Below, piece after piece: positions 36,037-47,900 of a DNA stretch of 64,000 nucleotides; position 1 is the first letter of the stretch, and each line of letters begins with the position of its first letter. The notes below the pieces were generated by a model. It saw only the letters and a program-made list of their open reading frames with translations, had not been told where the DNA came from and made no database searches. The position numbers and the translations under genes are program-made. Origin of the DNA: Lathyrus oleraceus (taxonomy: Eukaryota > Streptophyta > Magnoliopsida > Fabales > Fabaceae); assembly GCF_024323335.1 (NCBI RefSeq), contig NC_066580.1:90396547-90460546 (forward strand), given 5' to 3'.

Positions 36037-37270
36037 ATGGCCCGTCAAGAAAGAGCTACTCCCGACCTATTAACCATCGTATTCCGTGATGGAGAAGCCG
36101 GCGAACGCCAAAGAAGCAACTACCTCAAGTTCTACCAGCGCTCCGTTCAAGCCACGAGGTATGTTGATCATGAATGCCTAAGGGAGTTAGGACTTTTGGA
36201 GGGTGTGGAATGGATGCTAGCTGCCTCCAACTTGACGCAGCTCTGTACCACACCGCAACAAACCTACGAAGCGCTTACCCTGGAATTTCTGAGTTCCTAC
36301 TCCTACATCACACCCCTGGCGCTACCCAATATCTCATCGGTGTAGCCACATTTAGAATGTTCGGCACCGAGTATTCCCTTAATCAAACACAAATAGCAAG
36401 AATGCTTGGTTTCCGACATGGAGAAGGAATTCACTACTGTATCCCAGAAGGATGGTCAGAGATAGCATTCCAAGTTTGGCACAACCTCACCAACATGAGC
36501 GCAACGAGTTGGGATACGCTTAACGTAACATATATCCACAACCCAGCCATTAGATACTTTTACCGAGTCCTGGGGCACACAGTTTTTGGAAGAGTCAGCA
36601 ACCACAAGGTAAACTCCAAGGAACTTTTCCTTCTTCACTGTGTGTTTGCCTAAATTGCGTTCAATGTTACTCCTTTCCTACTAGCCAACATCCAGGCTGC
36701 TTGCATGAGAGGCATCCAGGCACTTTGTTATTGGGGAATTATCACCTCCATAGCATTAGGCTTGAACCTGGGAGATAGGCTAGCCAACTTACCATCCCTG
36801 GAAGCAGAATTCCTCGACATCGACTACTGCCGTACCTCACACCTTATCAAAGCAAGAGATGATGGGAAGTATCAACCTGTTGTCAGAAACAAGACAATAT
36901 GGAGCATCATCATGCCTAACAGGAACCGCACAAATCCAAGAGAAATGGAAAATTGGATTTTTGATCTGGAGGCCCCCGAGCCAAATGATGGAAATCCTGG
37001 TAATGGTACAGATGAAGTCGAAGAGGAGCTTGACAGAGGCATGCCTCAGCCACCTCAAGAGCACGCTGCAGAGACTTCTTCTCGAGGACAACGAAGAAGC
37101 GAACAAAGACCCGCCTCCATGGAAAACATCTACACCGAGATGTTATGACACAACCAAATAATGGAAGACCGCCAAACAGAAATGATGCAAGCGATCCAAC
37201 AAATGCAGCGGGATCAGCACAATTATGCTCACTGCATGATCAGGGGATGGCGGAACTTTCAAACTAGATG
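36037..37270 (+). pseudogene. Second ATHILA ORF-1 (env-position) gene, frameshifted
   Basis: It opens MARQERATPDLLTIVFRDGE and carries SNYLKFYQRSVQATRYVD, LTLEFLSSYSYITP, a HNPAIRYFYRVLGHTVFGR block, a SKELFLLHCVFA block and LGDRLANLPSLEAEFLDIDY. A frameshift sits near 36310, a TAA at 36651-36653 and a TGA at 37146-37148. The last readable part ends at a TGA near 37268. It is much closer to the pseudogene at 6483-7590 than to the first ORF at 34165, so it is a distinct lineage and not a recent duplicate of its neighbour. It is followed near 37450 by TTGAGGATAATGCATTG and TGTGGGAGG, the same type of end mark as after the first ORF. Confidence 0.82.
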
Positions 37271-38402
37271 AGTGCCCTGACTAATCGCGTAGATGCCATC
37301 TAGGAATACACTCAGCACGTAGGATTGGATCCTACCCAGCGAGGACGAGGTGAGCGCGCAAGAGCAAGAGCCAGAGCATGAAGAAGCCAGCTGCATAATG
37401 ACGAGCAGTGATTTTTGTTTCTTTCCTTTTTATTTCTGTATACTGTCGCATTGAGGATAATGCATTGTTTAAATGTGGGAGGAAATCCTTATCACTCCTC
37501 TACTTGTTTCTATTGCTAATATTTTCAGCCAATACAAATTTTTTTGCTTGTCCTTTTCAATCATTTTTACATATTTTGGCATAACAAAATTTTTCCTAAA
37601 GATTAAATGCATACCCTACGAGTATATAGGTTGTCTTGTGGAGATTCTGTTAGGAAAACTGAGAAAGATCTGACAAGATTGATACCGTCCCGACACCCTA
37701 GACCCCTTATTTCTACGAGATCAGTTTGAATAACCATTATACCGACACCTTAAGTCTCCATTCTAGATTAACCCCTAGTAGTTTATACTAGCAGTCAGCA
37801 CCGTCTCAAGCGCAAACCATGTGGAGAGCCGATGAATATAAGTGTTTGATGCCTACAAATTAAGAAACTCCTTCATATTGTTGCTATCAAGAAATTGATA
37901 AAAGAACCATACAAAAGGTTGCAAAGTTATGCAAAAAGAAGGAATAGAAACCCCAGTTGGTTGGTCCAGAGGTACCTGGTACTGGACTCGGTAGGGCGAA
38001 CTACGGTTCGATCCCCCACAACCTTCAAAAATGGGATACATAAAGGGGTACTACACTAGTATACTAGACCCCCGTGCTAAGAAAAGGATCAAAGTCACTA
38101 ACCGGCTACTTCACTAAGTGCGTACGGAGGCAAAAGGCTTAATGTGATTGCGCTAGAACGAAACCGGGTGAAATAGAGACAAAGACACTAGGTCGAGCTA
38201 TGATAGCATGATTCGAATTGGCTTGTGTAAAGGAGAGATCTATGCTAAAGTTGAAAGCCCGTGTCGTCACAGTATCTTTGGTGTTTTACTCAATATCGGT
38301 CATCCTACTAATCCACCTGACAACCACGTACGAACGGGTAATGTATTCGTGTTTAACTTTACTGTTCAAAATTTTATTTGCTTGAGGACAAGCAAAGATT
38401 CA
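37271..38402 (+). other. 3' noncoding region of the nested Athila
   Basis: No gene is seen. It holds the end-mark phrase near 37450, about 900 bases without coding signs, and CTTGAGGACAAGCAAAGATT at about 38382-38401 just before the purine tract, a phrase common at this place in Athila elements. Confidence 0.7.
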
Positions 38403-38416
38403 AGTTTAGGGGAGTT
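38403..38416 (+). other. Polypurine tract of the nested Athila
   Basis: AGTTTAGGGGAGTT directly precedes the TG of the 3' LTR. Confidence 0.75.
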
Positions 38417-40017
38417 TGATAACGCGAAAACACATCAGATAATTGCCTTAATTTACACTCAAAGATCACACCATTTCGATTAATATCCCGATTATTGCGC
38501 AAGTATTCGTGTTGTTTTTGCAGGTATTTGAATCTCCATGCACTAAAGAGCAAAATGAAGAAAAGGAAGAAAAAGAAGAAGAAATACGTTGAAAAGCACA
38601 GAAAAACCAGAAAAACAGAGTTTGCAGATTTTGCAGATTTTGCTGATGTGACGACCGTCACAGATTCACAACGCTCGTCACGAGCCAGACTGTGATGACC
38701 GTCACAGGCCCGACGAGCGTCACGCAGCCACAAAGTGCGCTTTGAAACAGTCAGCCACAGCACCCCAAAGTGCCTAAATCTCCTCCAACAAACTCATTCC
38801 CACGGATTCCTCACTCAAGACCAAGTCTCCCTTGATTTCCTCAACTACCAAGACCTAATGGACACTATATAAAGAACTCAAATGGGAAAAATTAGGGATG
38901 CATACTTTGAGATTTACGCTCTGCAATTTAATTTTCAGCTTTCTAGCTTTCAGCATTTTTTTCTTTCCAGCAACCTTGTTTCCGTTGCCTTATTGTATTC
39001 GCCATTATTTTTAGAGTTTCCCTTTTTCCAGTTAGTTTTCCAGTTAGCCATAGTAGTAGTTTCCTACACTGGGGAACTACTACGCTTTAATTAATTTTAA
39101 TAGTAATTTGTATTGAAGAAGCAAAGCCTACTGACTTGTGGAGGACTGCTCAAGTACTCCAAGAATCGCTACACTCTGTTACTTCGATCTCCAGGTTTTT
39201 ATTGAATTATTATTGTTATTGCCCATTTATTATTATAAGCATGTTTGCCGCAATATTGATCTGTTTATGCCTTGTGTTTGCTTTATTTAATTTGTCCGGC
39301 TAAACTACCGGTATCGGTATGTAGCAACTTAATCTGATTTGATTTAATAATAACCGGTGAAAACCCTTTTTCTCAAATAACCTTTTAGGCTGAAGTTTTT
39401 AATCTAAATTTAATTAACTTTATCACAAAAGCGTGAAAAGCTATTTAATACGGTTTTGCCACGAGAGTGAGAAATTAACTAAGGTAAGAACCAACAATCG
39501 CGAGAGCGTGAGGCTCGAGCTGGATAGTAAAAATTAGGCATTGAGTTTAAAAACAGCGAGAGCACTTTAAAAGCAATTAGAACTTATTTATTTTTAAAAA
39601 GTAATTTTGACTTCAAATGGGACAGCGAGAGCGTACATTCTGACTTAAAATTATAGGCCGAATCAACAACCACGAGAGTGTGAGATAAAGTCTTTTAAAT
39701 AAACATTTTCTACTAAGAGATATTTGGCATTTAAACTATTCACTGGTGACTTATCGAATCCCTGAAAATTAATGCGCTGCATACTGATTCCTTCCATTAA
39801 TTCTTTCTTAAACCAAAAAGTCCCCTTAGATTTACTATATTACCCCCGAACTTCTACTCATCATTTCCCTTAGCTAAACATAGTGACGTTAGTGACACTA
39901 GTTTGACCATAGGTCTCTGTGGGATCGATATCTTTTAAAACTAAAGCGACTGGACTGTGCACTTGCAGTCAAGTACCCGACAGACTATATTTTATATATA
40001 TAGCCAGATCAGCATCA
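38417..40017 (+). repeat. 3' LTR of the nested Athila
   Basis: It has the same start and end as the 5' LTR and a few percent divergence, and is followed at once by the ACTAC duplication and the resumed RT of the old element. Most dyad copies in it differ from the 5' LTR by C/T or G/A changes. Confidence 0.93.
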
Positions 40018-42463
40018 ACTACAGGAGGTTAAACATAGCGACTAGGAAGGACCACTTCCCGTTGCCATTCATTGACCAAATGTTGGAAAGGTTAGCAGGA
40101 CATGATTACTATTGTTTTCTAGATGGATACTCTGGGTATAATCAGATTGCAGTTGCTCCAGAAGACCAAGAGAAGACAACATTCACATGCCCGTATAACG
40201 TGTTTGCATATGGAAGAATGCTATTCGGGTTGTGTAATGCCCCAACCACCTTCCAACGCTGCATGACTTCCATCTTCGCTGACATGCTTGAAAATCATAT
40301 GGAAGTGTTCATGGATGACTTCTCGGTCTTTGGATCCTCATTTGATAACTGTTTAACTAACCTTTCTCTTGTTTTAGACAGGTGCCAGAAAACAAATTTA
40401 ATTCTGAACCGGGAGAAATGTCACTCCATGGTGCGAGAAGGGATAGTTTTGGGTCACAAAATTTCCTACAAAGGAATTGAAGTTGACCAAGCAAAGGTGG
40501 AGGTGATATCTAAACTCCCACCGCCTGTTAATGAGAATGGTATTAGGAGTTTCTTAGGAGACGCGGGTTTTTATCGCAGGTTCATAAGAGATTTCTCAAA
40601 AATCGCAAAATCGTTGACCACTCTATTGGATAAGGATAAGGCTTTTATGTCCGACAAAGAATGCACCACATCTTTTGAGACATTGAAGAACAAATTGATT
40701 TCAGCACCGATTGTTATTGCCCCAGATTGGTCTCTTCCATTTGAGATCATGTGCGATGCTAGTGATATTGTTGTAGGGGCAGTTCTTGGACAACAAAGAG
40801 AGAACTTGATACATGTCATTTACTATGCTAGTCATGTGCTAAACCTCGCACATATGAACTATGCAACTACCGAGAAAGAGTTATTGGCCGTGGTTTATGC
40901 ATTTGACAAATTCAGGCAATACTTGTTAGGATCGAAGGTTGTCGTTTATACTCACCATTCCGCTTTGAAATATTTGTTTGCTAAACAGGATTCTAAGCCG
41001 AGGCTTCTCAGGTGGATCTTACTCCTCCAAGAATTTGATGTAGAGATTAGGGACAAAAGAGGATATGAAAACACAGTAGCAGATCATTTATCTCGAATGT
41101 CACCAATTGAAGAAACAGAAGAGAAAAGACCGATAAAGGATGAGTTCGCTGATGAACACATCCTCGCTGTCATCGGTATCTTGTGGTTCGCAGAATATGC
41201 GAATTATTTGGTGGGGGTGTAATCCCTAACGATTTTGATTCTAACAAGGAAAAAAAGTTTGTTCATGATTGCAGGTTCTAATTGTGGTATGACCCATTCC
41301 TATATAAGAGAGGAGTAGATGGGCTGGTCAAAAGATACGTCCCGAAAGAGGAACAAAGGGACATACTCAGAGCTTGTCATGACTCATATTATGGAGGACA
41401 CTTCAGTGGTGACAGAACTACGACTAAAGTCCTTCAGTCAGGTCTATATTGTCTCACACTGTTCAAAGATGCCCAAGATATAGACAAGGAGTGCGATAGA
41501 TGTCAAAGAACGGGGAATATTTCTAAGAGAAATCAAATGCCGCAAACTGCTATGCTGGAAGTTGAATTGTTTGATGTATGGGGAATAGACTTCATGGGGT
41601 CGTTTCCACCCTCATTTAGAAAGAATTATATCTTGGTAGCAGTGGACTACGTATCAAAGTGGGTGGAAGCGATGGCATTGCCCACCAATGATTCTAAAGT
41701 GGTTGTGACCTTTGTGAAGAATAATATTTTTTTCGAGATTTGGAGTGCCGAGAGCACTTATCCGTGATGAAGGTACTCATTTTTTAAACAAATTGATGGA
41801 GAATATGCTGAAGAAATACAATGTCAAACACAAGATCGCCACTCTGTATCACCCGCAAACGAGTGGCCAGGTCAAAGTGTCCAACTAGCAGATAAAGCAA
41901 ATACTAGAAAAGATTGTATGTGCATCTCGAAAAGACTGGGCAGTGAAGTTAGAAGATGTTGTATGGGCATACAGAACGGCACTCAAAATGCCCATAGGTA
42001 TGTCTCCCTATCAGTTAGTTTACGGTAAAGCTTGTCACTTGTCACTAGAGTTGGAGCACAAAGCGTTTTGGGCATCCAAATTCTTAAATTATGATCTTGC
42101 CAAAGCTGGTGAATCCCGAATTCTTCAGTTCCATGAGTTAGAAGAGTTTAGAATAAAGCCTATGAGAATGCCAAACTCTATAAGGAGAAGACAAAAAAAG
42201 GGCACGATCAGAAGCTACAAAGAAAGGAGTTTGTCGAGGGACAACTGGTGCTCTTGTTCAATTCCAGGCTAAAACTCTTTCTAGGAAAGTTGAAATCCAG
42301 GTGGTCGGGTCCGTTTTTGGTTCACATAGTGTTTCCCCATGGAGCAATAGAACTTAAAAATCCTAGTAATGAGGAGACATTTAAGGTGAATGGGCAAAGG
42401 TTGAAACATTACTACAAAGGGCAGGAAAGTGGTTTGATTGAAAATGTTCGTCTCAGAGGATAA
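40018..42463 (+). pseudogene. RT-RNase H-integrase of the old Athila, several frameshifts
   Basis: The frame continues the upstream one exactly: the codon before the insertion (26730-26732) is followed by the codon at 40023. RT shows [22 protein letters not shown] and [13 protein letters not shown]. RNase H shows [17 protein letters not shown], but the [11 protein letters not shown] motif has His where the nested copy has the active-site Asp (codon 40953-40955). A frameshift at about 41210-41222 and a TAA near 41278 precede integrase (HDSYYGGHF...[16 protein letters not shown]). Further frameshifts lie near 41735 (in a T-run) and 42160, with a TAG near 41887. The C-terminal block ([20 protein letters not shown]) ends at 42461-42463. 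It is clearly more decayed than the nested copy. Confidence 0.87.
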
Positions 42464-42489
42464 GAGAGACGACCGTCGAGCCATGCGAC
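40018..42489 (+). mobile_element. Old Athila element, right part
   Basis: This continues the element of 23252-26732 after the nested insertion, from the target duplication through RT, RNase H and integrase into the first bases of the post-pol spacer. It is cut at 42490 by an Ogre-type LTR end. The five bases before the cut are GCGAC; a matching copy should lie beyond the right end of the window if that insertion was simple. Confidence 0.87.
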
Positions 42490-44985
42490 TGTAGCGGTAA
42501 AATCATGATCATCAAGTTATGGATAAGCAAGGCATCAAATAACAAGAGTCGCCACCGTGCTTTTATTGTTTCCAAGGGAAAAGGGAAAAGTACGAACAAA
42601 ACCCAAAAAAATAAGAAGTTTTCAAATCAAAACTAATAAAATGCCAGAGATTACAGGTAAGGGGGTTGGTTACACAGAGGGAAGGTGTTAGCACCCAAAG
42701 TGTCCTAGGTACTTATAGGGAGCTATTTTTTATGTACATAAGTGTTTTTGTACAAATGATGTTTGCAAACAAATAGAATGGGGGGATGAGAAAAGAATTT
42801 GTTAATTATATTTTTGTGTTTGACAAGACCTTCGGACTTGTGCCTACGTACCAACATAAAAATGAAGGATCAAAACCACGTAGTTCGTGGTATCAATTTC
42901 AAAGTGGATGCATTGGTTTTAACAAAAATTTAAGTTTGAAAGGCACAAAGGCCTAAAATGGTTTGAATGAGTTAGTTCTTTTTGGCTTTTGAAACTTTTA
43001 AGTCAAGTATAGTTAAGTCTATTTACAAGTTTGATTAAGAAAAGAAGTTTGAAAATGCAATGACTTAAGGCCAAGGTTTCTAGTTTACAAAAGTGGTCAA
43101 AGTTTGAAAATCTACAAACACAAGCAAAGAATATTTTTGAAAGGAGGGAGAGATTTTGAAATTAAAGAAGTGGGGAGGAGATGAAGAGACTAACCCTATG
43201 AAGGAGAAGGGCGATCCAAAATGCAACGGAATTTAAAATTTTCTCCTTTAGTGACCCTTACGAATGGACATGATCAGTGATAGAATCGTTACCTCTTGTG
43301 ATGATTGAAACCTTTGATGCAGATATACGGAGCAATCACGAACGTTGGACGATGACAACGCCTCTACTCAGTCCACACGAACGGATTCCTTCAATCTCAG
43401 TGCTAGCTGCTACGAATGAAGGCTTTGAGTGAGAGAGAGAGAGAGAAACGAAATTACAACTGCACAAATGCTTCTGCACAAGGGTTCTATTTATAGAACC
43501 ACTTGTGTGGGCTATAAGCTAAAAGGTCCACTTAAGTGTATGTGGCCCATATCTTATAATATGTCAAAATCACTTAAGCGTGTGGTACCTTACCATATTT
43601 CGTATTCTACTTAAGTACACCGTACCTTATGATATTCTACAATTCACTTAAGTGCACCGTACCTTACGGAGTTCCTTAGTTACTCTATCTCTCATCAATC
43701 CGTCCTTTGTGTGTGACCCTGTAGGTTTTCGCAGCATTGGCAATTATATTAAATCACGTATTTAACATAATAAACAGTGAGCGGTATCTAGCAACACATC
43801 ACTGCTACCTAAGACACGAAAATGTCATGTGATCTGACAAATCTTTCTGTGATAATACTTATGTGCACAATTACCCTTTTGCCTTTATGTCTATATTGAA
43901 CACAAGGCATAGACTGTGTCATCCTTGTCTAGTTCAATATTGGGCCCATAGACATTTATCCTGTTACGCATGATGGGTAAATTCCATCTAGGTCACTCAT
44001 GTCCCTTAGCATGCTTCGTGGAGTACCCATCAACTGTCTTTATGGTCATCCAGTTACAAGCAATGTTTGATCAGCAACAAGGCACTCGACTCTACATCTA
44101 GGGTCCGTAGTGGTTTCAGGTCGAAGGGTGGTATACACCATTATCACCATGAGAATAACTTATGACACTTTGCATAACATTCTATACAGTATTCCCATAA
44201 CGGGTCAATCTAGTATAAATATTACTCTTAATATTCATACCTATGTTTAAGACTTGATAACTCCTTATCTATGATCCATGAGATGTGATCATCAGTCTAT
44301 ATACATAATAGTCTTAATGCTTCAATGTTATCCCACTTCACAATAAAGCTCGACTACGGATGCTTTAAGAATAGTGTCCTTATGTTTAATGTGATCTCAT
44401 GATTAAGTCACACTTGATACAGTAAACGGACTAGCTATTCTAGGGACTTTATTAAACAAACATAATAAAGAAAAAGCCTTTTATAATTAATAAATAATTC
44501 GATACAAGTACCAAAAGTATTGGCCTCTAGGGCTTACACCAACACCCTATGCATAAATTTAAAACTTGAGAGTTGAAAAGATCTGACCAATGGGCTACAA
44601 TCCAATAGACAAGAATGTCATATAGAAACCCAAATTCCTTTGGACTTTTAGAATCAAGCAACAAATAATGCACAAAATATCAACTTGAAGAGCAAGGCAT
44701 CAAATAAAGACAGCCACATCCAAGCTTAGCAACTCCATGATCTTCTTCAAAGTTTCCCATGCATCAAATGAATTCTAAGATGGAACAAATCACAGATTCA
44801 AAATAACAACTTCATAATGATCATGTTGCAGATGAACACAAATGGATCTTCAATGATGTATCATATGAAGTTTCAAATCACAAGCACTTGGTTACATGAA
44901 AGTTGGCATTGGCCAAGTCCTTTGCGTAGGGAATGTTGCCTAAATTCTAAGTCCACTTGTCTCAGATCAAACCAACAGTCCACAC
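42490..44985 (-). repeat. Ogre-type LTR 3' end, minus strand, split by a solo copia LTR
   Basis: The left edge (TGTAGCGGT) matches the left edge of the LTR at 54840, and both share landmarks in the same order: GAGTCGCCACCG, GGGAAGGTGTTAG followed by CACCCA, TCCTAGGTACT and GCCTACGTACC. On the minus strand this is the last 1.15 kb of an Ogre-type LTR. A solo copia LTR lies inside it (43199-44544), and the fragment is interrupted at 44986 by a plus-strand Ogre-type LTR. A short antisense ORF near 43429 is not supported as a gene. Confidence 0.78.
43199..44544 (-). mobile_element. Solo Ty1/copia LTR
   Basis: On the minus strand it starts TGTTGGTGTAAGCCCTAGAG and ends GCCCTTCTCCTTCA, 1346 bp. 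It is flanked by perfect CCCTA duplications (43194-43198 and 44545-44549). No primer site, purine tract or internal region is present, so the element was reduced to one LTR by recombination. A GA-rich microsatellite lies near 43430-43446. Confidence 0.88.
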
Positions 44986-47900
44986 TGTCATACCCCAATT
45001 TTGTCTGGGCATATTTAAATTTTCATAGAATTGATTTCCTTTTTTATTTTGCATCATACGTATAGCATGGCATACATTCCATCATAAATAATACCTAAAA
45101 TATCAGTCAGGATAAATTTATTGAGAATACAGACAAATCGGTTAAATTGTTTCTCAAGAATGTGCAAAATCAGCGGGTAAAAAGTTTCAAAATTAAAATC
45201 ACAGACACCAGTATTATTAATCTACGATTCATGTAGTTTAACCTGGTGTGCTCGTTGTATTTTTCAGCGGCTGTTTCGGTTGCGTTTTGACCCGCCTGAG
45301 CCTTTTAACCGATTCAAATTTATTTCAAAATTTAAAGAAACGCTGTATTTTTTCAATAAGTATATTTTGTGCTGATCATTTTAATGTGTCCAATTTAATT
45401 TTTCGAGAATATTTGTGCCCTATTTTTATTCCTTTTCGGTCCGTTTATTGTTATTTTCTTAATCAAGATATCATTGGAATGAATTAGAATTAATTACATA
45501 ATTAGTTTGAATTTATTTTGATGAATTGGTTCTATCTTTTTAATTGCTAAAAACTCTATAATTTCCAAATTTCAAAAAAAATGAATAATATAGGTTGTAC
45601 ATTGGATCCTTTTAAAAAAATGCTAGCTGGTATCCGATCCTAACAACCTGACAGCTCACTCAACGTCTCTCTTCTCTCGCCACCTCACCCTCTCTCTCCT
45701 CCTCACACGCGTCTCCCCTTATACCTACCCACACACATTTCTCTCTCTCTCTCAGGAACTCTTAACAAAAACAAAAGAGAGAAAATTGAAACGACCCCTC
45801 ACTCTCTCACACGTATTCTCACTCACATTCTCTTCTCTCTCACCTCTCTTAAAAAGAAAAACGAAAAAGAAATATGTGGAAGCTTTTCTTCTCCATCCAC
45901 TAAAAGCTCCACAGCCATCATGACCGCCGTGCAAAACCACCAGCGAAACCCCTTCCAACATTCACCACCCTTCATCCTTCCTCCATCACTGTACCCAGTC
46001 ACAACCACCGTTCATCACCACCTTCGAATCATTTTCACAAAACCCACACGCAAACACCACCTAAACCTCTAAAACCACCATGAACTCGCCGCATCGTCGT
46101 CCGTTTCAACCACAACACCATCCAATCGGAACCTCTCTCCTTCAGTAACACCAAACCTCCATTACCGATGAATAGATCCGACTAAATCGCACCTCCGTCT
46201 AAATCACAAGCAACCATCCTCCGTGCGTAACCGTCACAACAACAACACTCCCTCCGCTATCTCCCCCCAAATCGACACTTTTAACCACCACCATAACCGC
46301 ACCATCGGTCGAGCAGCGACCTCCGCTACGGATCCCGTTTGAAGGTCGCATGGTTGAGTGGTAGGATTCAAACGTTGGATTGACGATTTAGACGAAGTGG
46401 TTTCAGGATTGTGTGATGTCATTGCTAGGCTATTCGTTTGTTTGATCCAACTGAGATCGATTTGGGTCGATGCTTTGGTTACACCAGTCTGATAATTAAC
46501 CGAGTTCAATCTTTCTGTTAGGAGCAACGTCAACAACATAAGATAACTCGAGATCTCATTTCTTGGTTGGGTTGGTTTTTCTATTCGATTATATCTTGGT
46601 TGTTTCTTAATATTTTTGTTTCTGCATTTCAATATCATTAGCCTGGGTTTGCTGTATTGCACCTTGTTTCCTTCTAGTTTGAGTTTATTTTATTATACCC
46701 TTGCTGATTCTCTTTGGTCGAGTTCTGTTTTACTTAATTCTCAATAAGTCATATAGTGTTGGATTGAATTTTTGCTATTGTTTATAATCCTGAAAATTAT
46801 GAAAATTATAAGCTGCTTGTGATTTGTTGTTTGTTCCGATGAGGCGTCCGTTTTTCTTTAAAGAATCGCGAGAGAGAAACTCTTAGGATCACATAACCTT
46901 GTTGAGTTTTGTTTGCAGTATTAAGACTTGGTACTGTTGTTATAAATCATAACAGTAATGGCTCTTGGCATGTTATTCATCTAAGTACTGATTCCTGTGA
47001 TTTTGAAAATTCTGCCAAAGTTATGAGTATTTTTTCCTTGATACAGTGGCTTTTTGCGCAATTATTGGACTGTTAAGATTATGGCTTTTTAATTGGTTCT
47101 TTCATAATAGGCAACAGTTTTACTCACGTGTACAGTAAGGCGTAGTAATACCTTGACGCTCCCAAAGGCTTTCAGCCAGCGTTTTTCCAAATTATTAAAT
47201 GATGATTTTATGTTAAGCAAGTGGTCAATTAACATAACAATGACAAAACTGGTATTATCTTATTGTGATTTGGCTGGACTCAAATGTGGAATAGCGTTTA
47301 GGCCATTTATAGGAGTAAACTGTTTGTTTTGTAAGTTTCATATGCATGAATCACTTTGAAAAGCCAGAATTTTTGAAAGACATTGTAAATAAAATAAGGT
47401 TGAATTGTTGTTTAAATTCCATTACATTTAAATTGGATTTTTATGTGGATTCGACAAATCCATGTCGCTATACCATCAAAGTTTCAATGCGTTTCGATCT
47501 CACATACGACATTCCAATTTCATTGTCGCTATGTACAAACCGGTTTTGGAGCACATTGTGACCAATTCACTTCAAAATCATTCAAACCAATTTCAAAACA
47601 AATCACACAATTCTTGACTTAAAGTCAAGCCCATTTTCAAGACAAAAGCTTTGTAAGCCGATTGCTTTGGCATCTCCATCAACTACATGTAATTTTTCAA
47701 CAAACACGAATTCAAACCATTTTCCAAACCATTTAACTTCAAAAGAATTTTCTCTTTTAACATAAATTTTCGGATGAAAAAGATACAGGAAGCGTTCGCT
47801 TCACTATTTCTCCAGCACTTGAATAATTGGCATACGCCATATTGCTCGAGTTCTTGTCACCCGATTAAACCTTAATCATACAATTTTAAATCACTTTTCC

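Larger units (their letters stand above)
26733..40017 (+). mobile_element. Younger Athila element nested in the old one, complete with both LTRs
   Basis: LTRs of 1594 bp (26733-28326) and 1601 bp (38417-40017) start TGATAACGCG and end GATCAGCATCA. The element is flanked by perfect ACTAC duplications (26728-26732 and 40018-40022). Order: 5' LTR, tRNA-Asp primer site, gag, pol, first env-position ORF, dyad array, second env-position ORF, purine tract, 3' LTR. By eye I count roughly 45 substitutions between the LTRs, near 3 percent, plus a 9-base duplication (CAGATTTTG, about 38625-38642) only in the 3' LTR. The copy is therefore old enough to have accumulated stops yet much better kept than its host element. 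At 13.3 kb it is long for Athila because of the duplicated 3' module. Confidence 0.93.

Noticed and set aside
34165..37270. Calling the ATHILA ORF-1 genes viral envelope proteins
   Set aside because: They lie at the env position, but I see no signal peptide, membrane segment or cleavage site. The protein family has no demonstrated envelope role.
45248..46662. ORFs within the first part of the Ogre-type LTR
   Set aside because: They sit in LTR sequence with simple CT-rich or CA-rich composition and have no homology signs.
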